Numbered from the stretch's first letter, positions 45,148-54,299 are shown. The stretch is 64,000 nt of DNA from Roseateles_B sp041906185 (GCA_041906185.1 JAYRJQ010000024.1:13243-77242); one strand, 5' to 3'. The notes: generated by a model from the letters alone, not told the origin. Numbers and translations are program-made.

Positions 45148-45438
45148 ATGCCCCCAGCACGTGGTAAGGGTCGGTTCTCCAAGGACCGCAAGCCCAAGCG
45201 CAACCAACAATCGCTGCTGTTCCGCCGCAAGCGTTTCTGCCGCTTCACCGTCGCCGGTGTCGAGCAGATCGACTACAAGGACGTGGACACCCTGCGCGAC
45301 TTCGTCGCCGAAAACGGCAAGATCACGCCCGCTCGCCTGACCGGCACGCGCGCCTTCTTCCAGCGTCAGCTGACCGTCGCCATCAAGCGCGCCCGTTTCC
45401 TGGCTCTGCTGCCCTACAGCGACCAGCACAAGGTTTGA
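45148..45438 (+). CDS. rpsR: 30S ribosomal protein S18
   Basis: 96 residues. Basic N-terminal extension, then the conserved RFTVAGVEQIDYKDVDTLRD and RLTGTRAFFQRQL. GAGG precedes ATG 45148. Binds S6 in the 30S platform. Confidence 0.97.
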   Translation: MPPARGKGRFSKDRKPKRNQQSLLFRRKRFCRFTVAGVEQIDYKDVDTLRDFVAENGKITPARLTGTRAFFQRQLTVAIKRARFLALLPYSDQHKV

Positions 45439-45452
45439 GGAGTTAAGACACC

Positions 45453-45905
45453 ATGCAAGTGATCCTGCTTGAAAAGGTGGCCAACCTCGGCAACCTGGGT
45501 GACATCGTCAAGGTCAAGGACGGCTACGCCCGCAACTTCCTGATCCCGACCCGCCAGGCACGTCGTGCCACCGAGGCCGCGATCAAGGAATTCGAAGCCA
45601 AGCGCGCTGAACTGGAAAAGGCTGCCGCTGAGAAGCTGGCCGCTGCCCAGGCCCTGGGCGAAAGCCTGACCGGCAAGACCATCCGCATCGCCCAGAAGGC
45701 GGGCGTGGACGGCCGTCTGTTCGGTTCGGTGACCAACGCCGACGTCGCTGAAGCCCTGAACAAGTCCGGCTTCGCCGTGATCAAGGCTCAAGTGCGCATG
45801 CCGCACGGCCCGCTGAAGGCCGTGGGCGAGTTCCCCGTGAACGTCGCTGCCCACACCGACGTGGTCGTCGAGATCACCGTCCAGGTGGTGGCCGAGGCCG
45901 AATAA
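45453..45905 (+). CDS. rplI: 50S ribosomal protein L9
   Basis: 150 residues beginning MQVILLEKVANLGNLGDIVK, with the N-terminal domain, long connecting helix (FEAKRAELEKAAAEKLAAA) and C-terminal domain. GAGGAG precedes the ATG. Confidence 0.97.
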   Translation: MQVILLEKVANLGNLGDIVKVKDGYARNFLIPTRQARRATEAAIKEFEAKRAELEKAAAEKLAAAQALGESLTGKTIRIAQKAGVDGRLFGSVTNADVAEALNKSGFAVIKAQVRMPHGPLKAVGEFPVNVAAHTDVVVEITVQVVAEAE

Positions 45906-45920
45906 GCCTTCGCCAAATCC

Positions 45921-45989
45921 TGATTGCGCAGGGCCCCCGGTCCTGCGCACAATCAGCAAAGCCGACAGCCTTCCTGGCCGTCGGCTTTT
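45921..45989 (+). terminator. two consecutive hairpins terminating the ribosomal operon
   Basis: First hairpin: TGATTG-CGCAGG (45921-45932) with CCTGCG-CA-CAATCA (45942-45955). Second: AAAGCCGAC-A-GCC (45958-45970) with GGC-C-GTCGGCTTT (45976-45988), followed by TTGTC. The second looks like the intrinsic terminator. Confidence 0.75.
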
Positions 45990-46042
45990 GTCATTTTTGG
46001 GGTGCGCAGTTATCCCGGACTGCCCCCACGTCATGCACAGAC

Positions 46043-46051
46043 TTGTCCACA
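46043..46051 (+). promoter_or_regulatory. DnaA-box-like sequence upstream of dnaB
   Basis: TTGTCCACA differs by one base from the consensus TTATCCACA. It lies 52 bases before the dnaB start. A single near-match can occur by chance. Confidence 0.3.
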
Positions 46052-46103
46052 GCCTGGCCGCGCCGGGCGGGTGGCCGCGTCTGGCCAAGGACCGCGCAGT
46101 TTC

Positions 46104-47525
46104 ATGAACGCCATCGTTTCTCCGACCCCCGGCACCCCTCGCGATGACGAGGTGGCCCGCCTGCGTGTGCCGCCGCACTCCGTCGAGGCGGAGCAGAGCG
46201 TGCTGGGCGGCCTGCTGATCGACAACTCCGCCTGGGACCGCGCCGGCGACCTGCTCACCGAGACGGACTTCTACCGCTTCGAGCACAAGCAGATCTTCGG
46301 TGCCCTGGGCAAGCTCATCAACGCCGGCAAGCCCGCCGACGTGGTGACGGTCTTCGAGGAACTGACCTCGCTGGGCAAGGCGGCCGACTGCGGCGGCCTG
46401 AAGTACCTCAACGACCTGGCGCAGAGCGTGCCGAGCGCCGCCAACCTGCGCCGCTACGCGGAAATCGTCCGGGAGCGCGCCATCCTGCGCAAGCTGGTGA
46501 CCACCAGCGACGAGATCGCCACCGCCGCGCTGGCGCCCCAGGGCCGCGCCGTGACGGAGATCCTGGACGAGGCCGAGGGCAAGATCTTCCGCATCGGTGA
46601 AGAAGGCTCGCGGTCCAAGCAGGGCTTCCAGTCCATGGACCAGCTCGTGGTGCAGCTGATCGACCGCGTGAACGAGCTGGCGGAGCAGGGCGCCGAGGAC
46701 GTCACCGGCGTGCGCACGGGCTTCTACGACCTCGACCGCATGACCGCGGGCCTGCAGCCGGGTGACCTCATCATCCTGGCCGCGCGCCCCTCCATGGGCA
46801 AGACGGCCTTTGCCATCAACATCGGCGAGAACGTGGCCATCAACGAGGGCCTGCCGGTCGTCATCTACTCCATGGAAATGGGCGCCGCGCAGCTGGCCTT
46901 GCGGATGGTGGGTTCCATCGGCCGCATCGACCAGGGCCACCTGCGCACGGGCCGCCTGGCGGACGACGAATGGAGCCGCCTCTCGGAGGCCGTGGACAAG
47001 CTCGGCAAGGCCGCCATCTTCATCGATGAGAGTCCCGGCCTCTCGCCCAGCGAAGTGCGGGCCCGGGCCCGCCGGCAGGCGCGGATGTGCGGCCAGCTCG
47101 GTCTCATCATCGTCGACTACCTGCAGCTGATGAGCGGCAACGGCGGCGCCAGCGAGGAAAACCGCGCCACCGTGGTGGGCGAAATCTCGCGGGGCCTGAA
47201 GGCCCTGGCCAAGGAGCTGCGCTGCCCGGTGATCGCGCTGTCGCAGCTGAACCGAAGCGTGGAAACCCGGCCGGACAAGCGGCCGATGATGTCCGATCTT
47301 CGCGAATCGGGCGCCATCGAGCAGGATGCGGACATCATCATGTTCATCTACCGCGACGAGTACTACACCAAGGAAGAGTGCAAGGAACCGGGCGTGGCGG
47401 AGATCATCATCGCCAAGCAGCGTAACGGCCCCGTGGGCACGGTGAAGCTGGCCTTCCAGCGCATGCACACCAAGTTCGAGAACCTGGCGCCCGGCTACGT
47501 CAGCCCGGCGGGGGACGAGTACTGA
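46104..47525 (+). CDS. dnaB: replicative DNA helicase DnaB
   Basis: Hexameric 5'-3' helicase of the replication fork. 473 residues from ATG 46104. N-terminal domain with PPHSVEAEQSVLGGLLID, Walker A AARPSMGKTAFAINI (about residue 225), Walker B LIIVDYLQLMSG, and the arginine finger region near the C-terminus. The open frame extends upstream but across the L9 terminator. Confidence 0.97.
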   Translation: MNAIVSPTPGTPRDDEVARLRVPPHSVEAEQSVLGGLLIDNSAWDRAGDLLTETDFYRFEHKQIFGALGKLINAGKPADVVTVFEELTSLGKAADCGGLKYLNDLAQSVPSAANLRRYAEIVRERAILRKLVTTSDEIATAALAPQGRAVTEILDEAEGKIFRIGEEGSRSKQGFQSMDQLVVQLIDRVNELAEQGAEDVTGVRTGFYDLDRMTAGLQPGDLIILAARPSMGKTAFAINIGENVAINEGLPVVIYSMEMGAAQLALRMVGSIGRIDQGHLRTGRLADDEWSRLSEAVDKLGKAAIFIDESPGLSPSEVRARARRQARMCGQLGLIIVDYLQLMSGNGGASEENRATVVGEISRGLKALAKELRCPVIALSQLNRSVETRPDKRPMMSDLRESGAIEQDADIIMFIYRDEYYTKEECKEPGVAEIIIAKQRNGPVGTVKLAFQRMHTKFENLAPGYVSPAGDEY

Positions 47526-47562
47526 CCGACGGCGCCGGCCCCAGCGGGCCCGCCACCGGCAA

Positions 47563-47598
47563 GCCCGGCGATCCGCCCCGTGCGGCGCCGGGCTTTTT
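47563..47598 (+). terminator. intrinsic terminator after dnaB
   Basis: GCCCGGCG (47563-47570) with CGCCGGGC (47586-47593), then five Ts. Confidence 0.75.
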
Positions 47599-47681
47599 GC
47601 TGCCTTTTTTGCTGCCCGGCCGCCCACCAGCGCCGATGGTCGTCCTGCCGCGCGGGTCATTCATTTGCTCTGGCGCAAATA

Positions 47682-47697
47682 CTGTATGAAAATACAG
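47682..47697 (+). promoter_or_regulatory. LexA (SOS) operator
   Basis: CTGTATGAAAATACAG fits CTGT-N8-ACAG exactly; the flanking TA before it also matches the E. coli box. It sits one base before the first ATG of the radical SAM gene and 58 bases before the next in-frame ATG. Confidence 0.85.
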
Positions 47698-47698
47698 C

Positions 47699-48880
47699 AT
47701 GGCAGACGCGCACCCCTCTCCTGACGCCGGCCCCTTTGCGGACCGCGAAGAAGATATGCCCCTGCCTTGGCCGCAGGCCATCAAGGGCCGTGGCAGCGCC
47801 TGGGCCATCGCGCACCGCTTTGAACGTGCGCAGCGCGAGGTCTACGACGACGGCTGGGGCAGCCTCGACCAGCAGGTGCAGGAAGAGACGCTGCCACCCG
47901 AGACGCAGGTGGTGGAGGAGCACGTCCGCAGCATCCTGAGCCGCAACCAGTCGCCGGACATCGTCTTCGACCTGTCCATCAACCCCTACCGCGGCTGTGA
48001 GCACGGCTGCATCTACTGCTTCGCCCGCCCGACCCACAGCTACCTGAACCTGTCACCCGGGCTCGACTTCGAGACGCGCCTGGTGGCCAAGGTGAACGCC
48101 GCCGAGCGCCTGGCCGCCGAGCTCTCGCGCCCGCGCTACGAGCCGCGCCTGCTGTGCATCGGCACCGCCACCGATGCCTACCAGCCGATCGAGCGCCGGC
48201 TGGGCATCACCCGGCAGGTCATCGAGGTGCTGGCGGCGCACCGGCACCCGTTCTCGCTGGTTACCAAGTCCTCCGGCGTGGAGCGGGACCTGGACCTCAT
48301 CGCCCCCATGGCGGCCCAGGGCATGGCGGCGGTCTACGTCTCCATCACGACGCTGGACCCGGCGCTGGCGCGCATCCTGGAGCCTCGCGCCGCCGCACCT
48401 CACCGCCGGTTGCAGACGCTGCGGGCCCTGGCCGAGGCCGGCGTGCCGGCGGGGGTGAGCGTGTCGCCGCTGATCCCCTTCATCAACGAGCCCGAGCTGG
48501 AGCGCATCCTCGAGCAGGCGGCGGACGCGGGGGCGCGTTCGGCCTTCAGCATTCCGCTGCGCCTGCCCTGGGAGGTCAGCCCGCTGTTCCAGGACTGGCT
48601 GGCGCAGCACTTTCCAGACCGCGCGGCACGCGTCATGGCCCGCGTGCATGACCTGCGCGGCGGCCGGGACAACGACCCCCGCTTCGGCAGCCGCATGCAG
48701 GGGGAAGGGCTGTGGGCCGAGCTTCTGCAGCAGCGCATGCGCAAGGCCTGCGCCCGGCTGGGGCTCAACCGCGAGCGCACCCCGCTGGATCTCACGCGAT
48801 TCATGCAGCCCGCCCGCCCGGGACCGGGCGCTGGCGCGGATGCTGGCGTGGGCGGCGGTGCACAGGGCGAGCTGTTCTAG
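47699..48880 (+). CDS. PA0069-family radical SAM protein, SOS-controlled
   Basis: 393 residues from ATG 47699. The radical SAM cluster is C100, C104 and C107 in GCEHGCIYCFARPTHSY. A SplB-like (spore photoproduct lyase-like) core follows. Reaction and substrate are unknown. The LexA operator implies expression after DNA damage; I recall the Pseudomonas aeruginosa homologue PA0069 being a LexA target. ATG 47756 (MPLPWPQAIKGRG) may be the true start, since the operator almost touches 47699. The Gly/Ala-rich C-terminal tail is variable. Confidence 0.88.
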   Translation: MADAHPSPDAGPFADREEDMPLPWPQAIKGRGSAWAIAHRFERAQREVYDDGWGSLDQQVQEETLPPETQVVEEHVRSILSRNQSPDIVFDLSINPYRGCEHGCIYCFARPTHSYLNLSPGLDFETRLVAKVNAAERLAAELSRPRYEPRLLCIGTATDAYQPIERRLGITRQVIEVLAAHRHPFSLVTKSSGVERDLDLIAPMAAQGMAAVYVSITTLDPALARILEPRAAAPHRRLQTLRALAEAGVPAGVSVSPLIPFINEPELERILEQAADAGARSAFSIPLRLPWEVSPLFQDWLAQHFPDRAARVMARVHDLRGGRDNDPRFGSRMQGEGLWAELLQQRMRKACARLGLNRERTPLDLTRFMQPARPGPGAGADAGVGGGAQGELF

Positions 48881-49342
48881 CGTCGGTGTCGAAGCGGCGC
48901 CGGTGGCTCCATGCCTCCCGGCGGGGGGGCGATCTCGCCGTGCTGGCGACGCTCGCTTCGCTCTGGCCTCGCATGAGAACGGCCTGCGAGCTCACCGCAA
49001 GCGCCCGACGGCTGAGCATGAGCACGACGCATGACACACCATGCATGACGCATGGTGCATGACGCACGGGCCTGATACACGCACCCCACACGCACCCCAC
49101 ACGCTCCATGACGCATGACGCATGACGCATGACGCATGGTGCACGACGCACGGACCTGACACACGTGCCCCACGTGCACCCCACGTGCACCGTCCGCCCG
49201 CCACACGCGCGCCCGCCGCGCACAAGCCATGCGCAGGCGCCCCACACGCGAGCCGCAAACCCGAGCACCACAGACGACTCGCACACCCGTGCCGGTCGCA
49301 CGAGCCCAAGCCCCGGGCTTTCTCCTGGGCAGCCGTATCCAG
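48881..49342. other. repeat-rich spacer without a gene
   Basis: 462 bases between the convergent radical SAM and histidine kinase genes. Open frames on the minus strand translate into Cys/His/Arg-rich repeats, which reflect the DNA repeats and not a protein family. No terminator recognised for either neighbour. The 3' portion (49200-49320) is C-rich and featureless. Confidence 0.7.
49047..49187. repeat. imperfect 84-base direct repeat with ATGACGC heptad array
   Basis: Units begin GACGCATGGTGCATGACG (49047) and GACGCATGGTGCACGACG (49131), 84 bases apart, each about 57 bases long and differing by a few changes. Between them ATGACGC is repeated four times in tandem (49108-49135). Each unit ends with short CACCCCACACG or CACCCCACGTG tandem copies. 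Confidence 0.85.
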
Positions 49343-52300
49343 CTACTTGCTCGCGTCGGCGGCGTCAGCGGGCAGCCAGCGCTCCAGGGCCTGCAGATGC
49401 ACGTCCAGGGCCGATGTCAGGCGGCCCAGGGCCGCGGGCACGCTCAGCTCGGCCCCGGGCTCGGCGCAGGCGCGCTCCAGGGCATGGGCCTCGGCCGCCA
49501 GGCCCGCCATGCCGAGATTCGTGGCGGCGCCCTTGAGCCGGTGTGCGGCACTTTGCAGGACCGCCTGGCCATCCGCCTGGGCCGCCGCAAAGAGATCCCG
49601 GTGCGCCGCATAGTGGCGGGAAAACTGGCGCAGCAGCTTGAGCAGCAAGGGGCGCTGCCCGGCACAGCGGTGCAGGGCGGCGGGGAAGTCGGCGTCCGGC
49701 AGATCGGGCCAGGCGTCCTCCGGGGGCGGCGCGGCGGGGGCGGGCGGCAGCGCGGACTGAACGGCGGACTGAACGGCGGACTGAGCGGTGGACTGAGCGG
49801 TGAACTGGTGCGATGTAGGGGACGGCTGGGACGGCTGGGACTGTGCGGCAGCGCTCACGTCCTCCGGTGCCGGCGTGGGCGTCCGGGGCGCCTGGCCGGG
49901 GCCGGGGGAGGCCGCCGGGCGGCGGGCCCGGGCCTCCGGCACCACGCGCGCAACGCAGGCCATCAGCGCGTCGGCGTCGACCGGCTTGTTCAGGTGGTCC
50001 TTCATGCCCGCGTCCATGCTGTGCTGGCGGTGGGAGGCCATCGCATGCGCGGTGACGGCCACCATGGGCAGCTCCGGGTCCAGCTGGCGCAGCGCCGCCG
50101 CGGTCTGGTAGCCGTCCATATGCGGCATCTGGACGTCCATGAGCACGAGATCGAAGGCCTGCGCCCCGTGGGCCTCGACCAGCCGGATGGCTTCCTCGCC
50201 GCTGGCGGCCTGCATCGACGCCACGCCGAAATGGGCGAGGATGTCCTGCAGGATCTCGCGGTTGATGTCGACGTCGTCGACCACCAGCACCTGCAGGCCG
50301 CTGAGGTCGCGCGCCTGGACGCCGTCGCCCGGCGTGCTGGCGGGGGCCTCGACCTCCTCCAGCGGCAGCAGGACGGTGAAGGTGGCGCCCTGGCCCGGGG
50401 TGCTGCGGACGCTCAGCGTGCCGCCCATGGCCTCGACCTGGCGGCGGCTGATGGCCAGCCCGAGGCCGGAGCCACCGTACTTGCGCGTCGTGCTGGCGTC
50501 GGCCTGTTCGAAGGCATGGAAGATGCGCTCGTGGTCCTCGGGCGGAATGCCCGGGCCGGTGTCGCTGACCGCGATGCTCAGCTGCTCGCCCTGACGCTGG
50601 AGAAACAGCGTCACGGCGCCATGCTCGGTGAACTTGATGGCGTTGGCCAGCAGATTGACGAGCACCTGGCTCACGCGCAGCGGGTCGAGCTTCACGTGCG
50701 TCGGCACGCCGTCGCTGGACCACTTCAGTGCCAGCCCCTTCTCGACGGCCCGGTCGCTGACGAGGTCCATGGCGTCCTTCACCACGGCGGCCAGGCGGAC
50801 GGGCTGCCGCTCGACCGGGAGCTTGCCGGACTCGATCCGCGTGTAGTCCAGCACGTCGTTGATGACACCCTGCAGATGCCGCCCGGCCCGCAGGATGCGC
50901 TCGAAGGCCTGGACCGCCGGCGGGTGCTGGGCCCCGTTGCGACGGCCGAGCTGGGCCAGGCCCAGCATGGCGTTCAGCGGTGTGCGGATCTCGTGGCTCA
51001 TATTGGCCAGGAAATAGCCCTTGGCCTGGGCCGAGGCCTGGGCCTCGTCGCGCGCGGTGCTCAGCTCGCGCTGCAGCGTCTTGAGCACGGTGACGTCCGT
51101 ACCGAGGTGCAGCGTGGCGTAGGGCTTGCCGCGCTGGTCCGTCAGGGGCACCGTCGTGGTGAGGTAGTCCCGCTGGTCGCCGCCGGGGTGGCGGACCTGC
51201 TCCTCGACGGTCACCGAATGCCCGGTGGACAGCACGGTCTCGTCACGCTCCTTCGCCGCGGCGGCGTAGCCTGCGTCGAACAGGTCCTTCATGGCGCGGC
51301 CCAGCACGGCATCGCGGGGGCGGCCGACCGCCTCCTCGAAGTAGCGGTTCACCATCATGAAGCGCCCGGCCGGGCTGCGCACCGACAGCGTGATGGGCAG
51401 GGCCTCGATGATCTCCTGCATCTTCTGCCGCTCGGACTTCTGCTCCGCCGTGCGTGCCGCGACTTCCTCCTGCAGCAGCTCCCGATGCTGGCGCAGCTCG
51501 GCCTCGGCCATGGCGCGGGCCGTGACGTCGTGGATGAACATCACGACCTGCATCTCGCCGTAGAACTCCACCCGGTCCAGCTTCAGGTCCAGCCACAGCG
51601 CGGTACCGTCCCGTCGCCTTGCCTGCCACGAGAAGACCTGCACCCGCCCCTGGGCGGCGCCCCGCACACGGCCGAGGAACTCCTCGCGGTCGCCCGGCCG
51701 GTCCAGCCCCAGCAGCGCGGTGTCCAGCTCCGACAGCTGCGTGCAGCCGAACAGGGTCAGCGCCTGGTCATTGGCATACCGGACCGCGGCGGTGTCGGCC
51801 TCGATGATCTGGATGCCGAACAGCGCGCCGTCCAGCAGGCGGCGCAGGCGCTGCTCGCTGCGGCGCAGCTCGTCGCTGCTGTCCTGCTGGCTGCGCATGG
51901 ACTGCAGCAGCAGCTCGTGCGAGGACTGCAAGGAGGACGTGGCATGCCAGAAGATCGCCGAGAAGCGTGTGACGAGCCAGGCGCACAGCATCAGCACCGT
52001 CAGGTAGACCACCACGAAGCTGCCCACCGGCGGCGTGTTGGCCGCCGTGGGGCCGGTGATCCAGCCGACGTCCTGCGCCACGCCCAGCAGCGTGATGCCC
52101 GTGGCGGCCATCAGCGTCACCGTCCACATCAGGCGGCGCCCCGCCAGGAAGGCGGCGGTCAGGGTGATCAGCAGCACGCCGGGGATGCCGGAGGAGTGCA
52201 CGCCGATGCCGTAGATGTAGGCGGCACCCAGCAGCATGCAATTGGCCAGCAGGCAGAAGACGCACATGGCGGCCCGCAGGCCCCACCGCCGCGCCAGCAG

Positions 52301-52555
52301 GCCGCACACGAGGCACAGCATCAGCACCGACGCCGACGTGCCCATGCGCCCGACGCGCTGCTGCCAGGGGATGGCGAACTCCAGCGCCAGGGTGCCCATC
52401 TGCAGCACCGCCGCACAGCCGGCGACCAGCAGCAGCCGCTTGCCCACGCTGTGCAGCGCGACGTCGATGTGGCGCCGGAACTGCTCGACGTAGCTGAAGT
52501 CCGGCTTGAAGGCCGCGTCCACGGGAGGCGGTGCAGCGGTGGGGTCCATGGTCAC
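49343..52555 (-). CDS. hybrid sensor histidine kinase (MASE-like TM region, PAS-PAS, HisKA, HATPase, REC, HPt)
   Basis: 1070 residues. Several N-terminal spans (about 45-205) with no large periplasmic loop, then PAS domains at about 240-350 and 385-495. HisKA phosphoacceptor is H521 in MSHEIRTPLNAM; the ATPase domain has DTGPGIPPED and YGGSGLGLAISRR. Receiver D807 is in LVLMDVQMPHMDG; HPt H1005 is in AAHRLKGAATNLG. This is a complete BarA/EvgS-type phosphorelay in one chain. A 12-base DNA repeat encodes the Gln/Ser/Ala linker before HPt. Start 52555 or 52549. Downstream of, and probably co-transcribed with, the response regulator. Confidence 0.92.
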   Translation of the reverse strand: MTMDPTAAPPPVDAAFKPDFSYVEQFRRHIDVALHSVGKRLLLVAGCAAVLQMGTLALEFAIPWQQRVGRMGTSASVLMLCLVCGLLARRWGLRAAMCVFCLLANCMLLGAAYIYGIGVHSSGIPGVLLITLTAAFLAGRRLMWTVTLMAATGITLLGVAQDVGWITGPTAANTPPVGSFVVVYLTVLMLCAWLVTRFSAIFWHATSSLQSSHELLLQSMRSQQDSSDELRRSEQRLRRLLDGALFGIQIIEADTAAVRYANDQALTLFGCTQLSELDTALLGLDRPGDREEFLGRVRGAAQGRVQVFSWQARRRDGTALWLDLKLDRVEFYGEMQVVMFIHDVTARAMAEAELRQHRELLQEEVAARTAEQKSERQKMQEIIEALPITLSVRSPAGRFMMVNRYFEEAVGRPRDAVLGRAMKDLFDAGYAAAAKERDETVLSTGHSVTVEEQVRHPGGDQRDYLTTTVPLTDQRGKPYATLHLGTDVTVLKTLQRELSTARDEAQASAQAKGYFLANMSHEIRTPLNAMLGLAQLGRRNGAQHPPAVQAFERILRAGRHLQGVINDVLDYTRIESGKLPVERQPVRLAAVVKDAMDLVSDRAVEKGLALKWSSDGVPTHVKLDPLRVSQVLVNLLANAIKFTEHGAVTLFLQRQGEQLSIAVSDTGPGIPPEDHERIFHAFEQADASTTRKYGGSGLGLAISRRQVEAMGGTLSVRSTPGQGATFTVLLPLEEVEAPASTPGDGVQARDLSGLQVLVVDDVDINREILQDILAHFGVASMQAASGEEAIRLVEAHGAQAFDLVLMDVQMPHMDGYQTAAALRQLDPELPMVAVTAHAMASHRQHSMDAGMKDHLNKPVDADALMACVARVVPEARARRPAASPGPGQAPRTPTPAPEDVSAAAQSQPSQPSPTSHQFTAQSTAQSAVQSAVQSALPPAPAAPPPEDAWPDLPDADFPAALHRCAGQRPLLLKLLRQFSRHYAAHRDLFAAAQADGQAVLQSAAHRLKGAATNLGMAGLAAEAHALERACAEPGAELSVPAALGRLTSALDVHLQALERWLPADAADASK
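49752..49807 (-). repeat. 12-base tandem repeat inside the kinase REC-HPt linker
   Basis: Four full units of GCGGACTGAACG type (49752, 49764, 49776, 49788) and a partial fifth. Units are a multiple of three, so gain or loss changes linker length by four residues without a frameshift. Confidence 0.85.
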
Positions 52556-52583
52556 GTCCGGGGCGGCAGGGGAGGGAAGGCGG

Positions 52584-53726
52584 CTAGATGAAGGTGCCGA
52601 GCTTCCGGATGACCCGGCCCAGGAATTCCTCGTTGGCCTGGCCTTCCTTCAGCACCGCGAGCAGCCGGTCGCGGTTCTCGGTGATGAGGAGGTTGATGTG
52701 GTCCTCCTGCCGGCTGGTCAGCCCCAGGTGGATGAAGCTTTCCTCGAACTGGTGCTGCATCTCCTCGAACTGCGTGCGCACCGCAGACTGGAGCCGGTGG
52801 TTGCTGTCGGCGATGTCGGTCAGGGCGCGCCGCGTGATCTGGATCAATTGCCGGACCTCGGCCAGCTCCTGGCTGGTCATCTCGTTGTCGAGCGCGACCA
52901 GGCGGCTGGTCATGGCCTCGACCAGCAGGGCGATGTTGTCCAGTGCCCGGCCGGCCTTGTCGGCGGCGGCGGCATCCAGCGCGGAGCGGTCCATCGGCAG
53001 GTCCCGCACGAACAGCGTCACCGAACCGTAGGCAAAGCCGGTGTGCGGCCCCAGCGAGCGGATGCGCTCGCTCCCCGTGGCGTGCTCGACGTGCTCGAGC
53101 AGCGACAGCTCCAGCACCGAGCACTGCGTCTTGGCATTGCGGGACACCGTGTCCCGTCGCCCCCGCAGCTGCAGGCAGCCTTCGTAGCCATAGGCCTGCA
53201 GGGATTCGAACAGCGCCTCCGCGACGGCGTCGTAGGAATGGCAGTTGTTCAGCGCCCGCTGGAAGCTCAGCGCCACGCCGGCCTCGCCCACCATGTCGGC
53301 GGTGCTCATCACCGCGTTCATCGCCTCGTCCAGCTGCCCGCTCATTTCGCGGGCCCGGTCGACGCGGCTGAGCTGCAGGCCGATCTTGGTGCTGAGCTCG
53401 CTGGGGTCGAAGGGCTTGGGCAGGTAGTCGTCGCCGCCGGCCGCGTAGCCCAGCAGCCGCTCCTCGATGGAGGTCTTCGCGGAATGGAAGACGATGGGCA
53501 GCTCCGGGTAGAGCGCCTTCAGCGCGCGGCAGGCGTCGTAGCCGGACAGGCCGGGCATGTCGACGTCCAGGATCAGCAGGTCCGGCAGGGCCTCTGCGCA
53601 GGCCTCCAGGGCGCTCTCGCCCGTCAGTGCCAGTCGTATGTCGAACTGTGTGCTCAGGTTGGCGGCGAGCATCTCCAGCGTCGACTCTTCGTCGTCCACC
53701 AGCAGCAGTGACTTGCGTCGGTCCAT
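52584..53726 (-). CDS. response regulator with receiver and uncharacterised C-terminal output region
   Basis: 380 residues. The receiver domain occupies about 1-125: LLLVDDEES, phosphoacceptor D54 in LLILDVDMPG, and the PKPFDPSEL lysine. A helical connector follows, then a region of about 200 residues with a predicted mixed alpha/beta part (about 150-250) and a helical C-terminal end. I recognise no DNA-binding, GGDEF, EAL or HD-GYP motif. ATG 53726 is preceded by GGAGTGG. Transcribed first, 28 bases before the hybrid kinase, so it is the likely partner or regulator of that relay. Confidence 0.87.
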   Translation of the reverse strand: MDRRKSLLLVDDEESTLEMLAANLSTQFDIRLALTGESALEACAEALPDLLILDVDMPGLSGYDACRALKALYPELPIVFHSAKTSIEERLLGYAAGGDDYLPKPFDPSELSTKIGLQLSRVDRAREMSGQLDEAMNAVMSTADMVGEAGVALSFQRALNNCHSYDAVAEALFESLQAYGYEGCLQLRGRRDTVSRNAKTQCSVLELSLLEHVEHATGSERIRSLGPHTGFAYGSVTLFVRDLPMDRSALDAAAADKAGRALDNIALLVEAMTSRLVALDNEMTSQELAEVRQLIQITRRALTDIADSNHRLQSAVRTQFEEMQHQFEESFIHLGLTSRQEDHINLLITENRDRLLAVLKEGQANEEFLGRVIRKLGTFI

Positions 53727-54299
53727 CGTCCACTCCGTTGACTTGGGCGGCCTGATTCGCTGTGCAGACTTCCTCTTTCCGTCACAGGGGCCGCCTCTTT
53801 GCCGCACTGAGACTAATCGTCGGGCGTGATCGCTACAAGCCCGCGCCGGCGCAGATACGCAACGCCTGACCCCCGCCCGCGGAGCGCATCACGACTGAGC
53901 TGATGTTTGCGCGCGACGACCGCGCGTCACCCGCCTGAAAAGGCATGCCAAACCTTTGGCGAACGGGCAATACGTCACACGGCGTCTGCTGTCACGGTCC
54001 GCCGTGTCCCCGCTTGCTGGCGAATGGAGGGGAATTTGGACGTAATTCATGGGACAGACAAGGCCTTTGGAAGGCAAATCCGGCGCCGATCGCCCAGTTG
54101 TGCGACGACCGATTCTCGACAGCGTCTGCCAAGCTCGTTACGCTGATCAGCAAAGCCTGCCACCCGACGGCGCGCGCCCCATGGGCACGCTCCCCGGGGC
54201 AGCGGCCAGGGGGATCCTCAGCCGGGGCAGGCTCTCCATTCCGTTTGTGGCGCGCCGCCATCCGGCGCGTCCGGTGCAACGAGACGAAGCAGGGGGCCC
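53727..54299. other. intergenic region between the two-component operon and the chemotaxis operon
   Basis: 573 bases, somewhat richer in A+T than the flanks. Holds the promoters for two divergent operons, but I find no convincing sigma-70, sigma-28 or sigma-54 promoter. Short open frames lack family resemblance. Confidence 0.6.

Noticed and set aside
48801..49309. Cys/His/Arg-rich small proteins on the minus strand
   Set aside because: The residues simply translate the ATGACGC and CACCCC DNA repeats; three frames give similar low-complexity products, and none has a convincing ribosome site.
49229..52591. A 1120-codon open frame on the plus strand
   Set aside because: It is antisense to the hybrid kinase, whose domains are all recognisable. 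The plus frame has no motifs.
54085..54100. Possible sigma-28 promoter (GCCGAT) before the chemotaxis operon
   Set aside because: No TAAA element lies 14-16 bases upstream and the rest of the -10 does not match.
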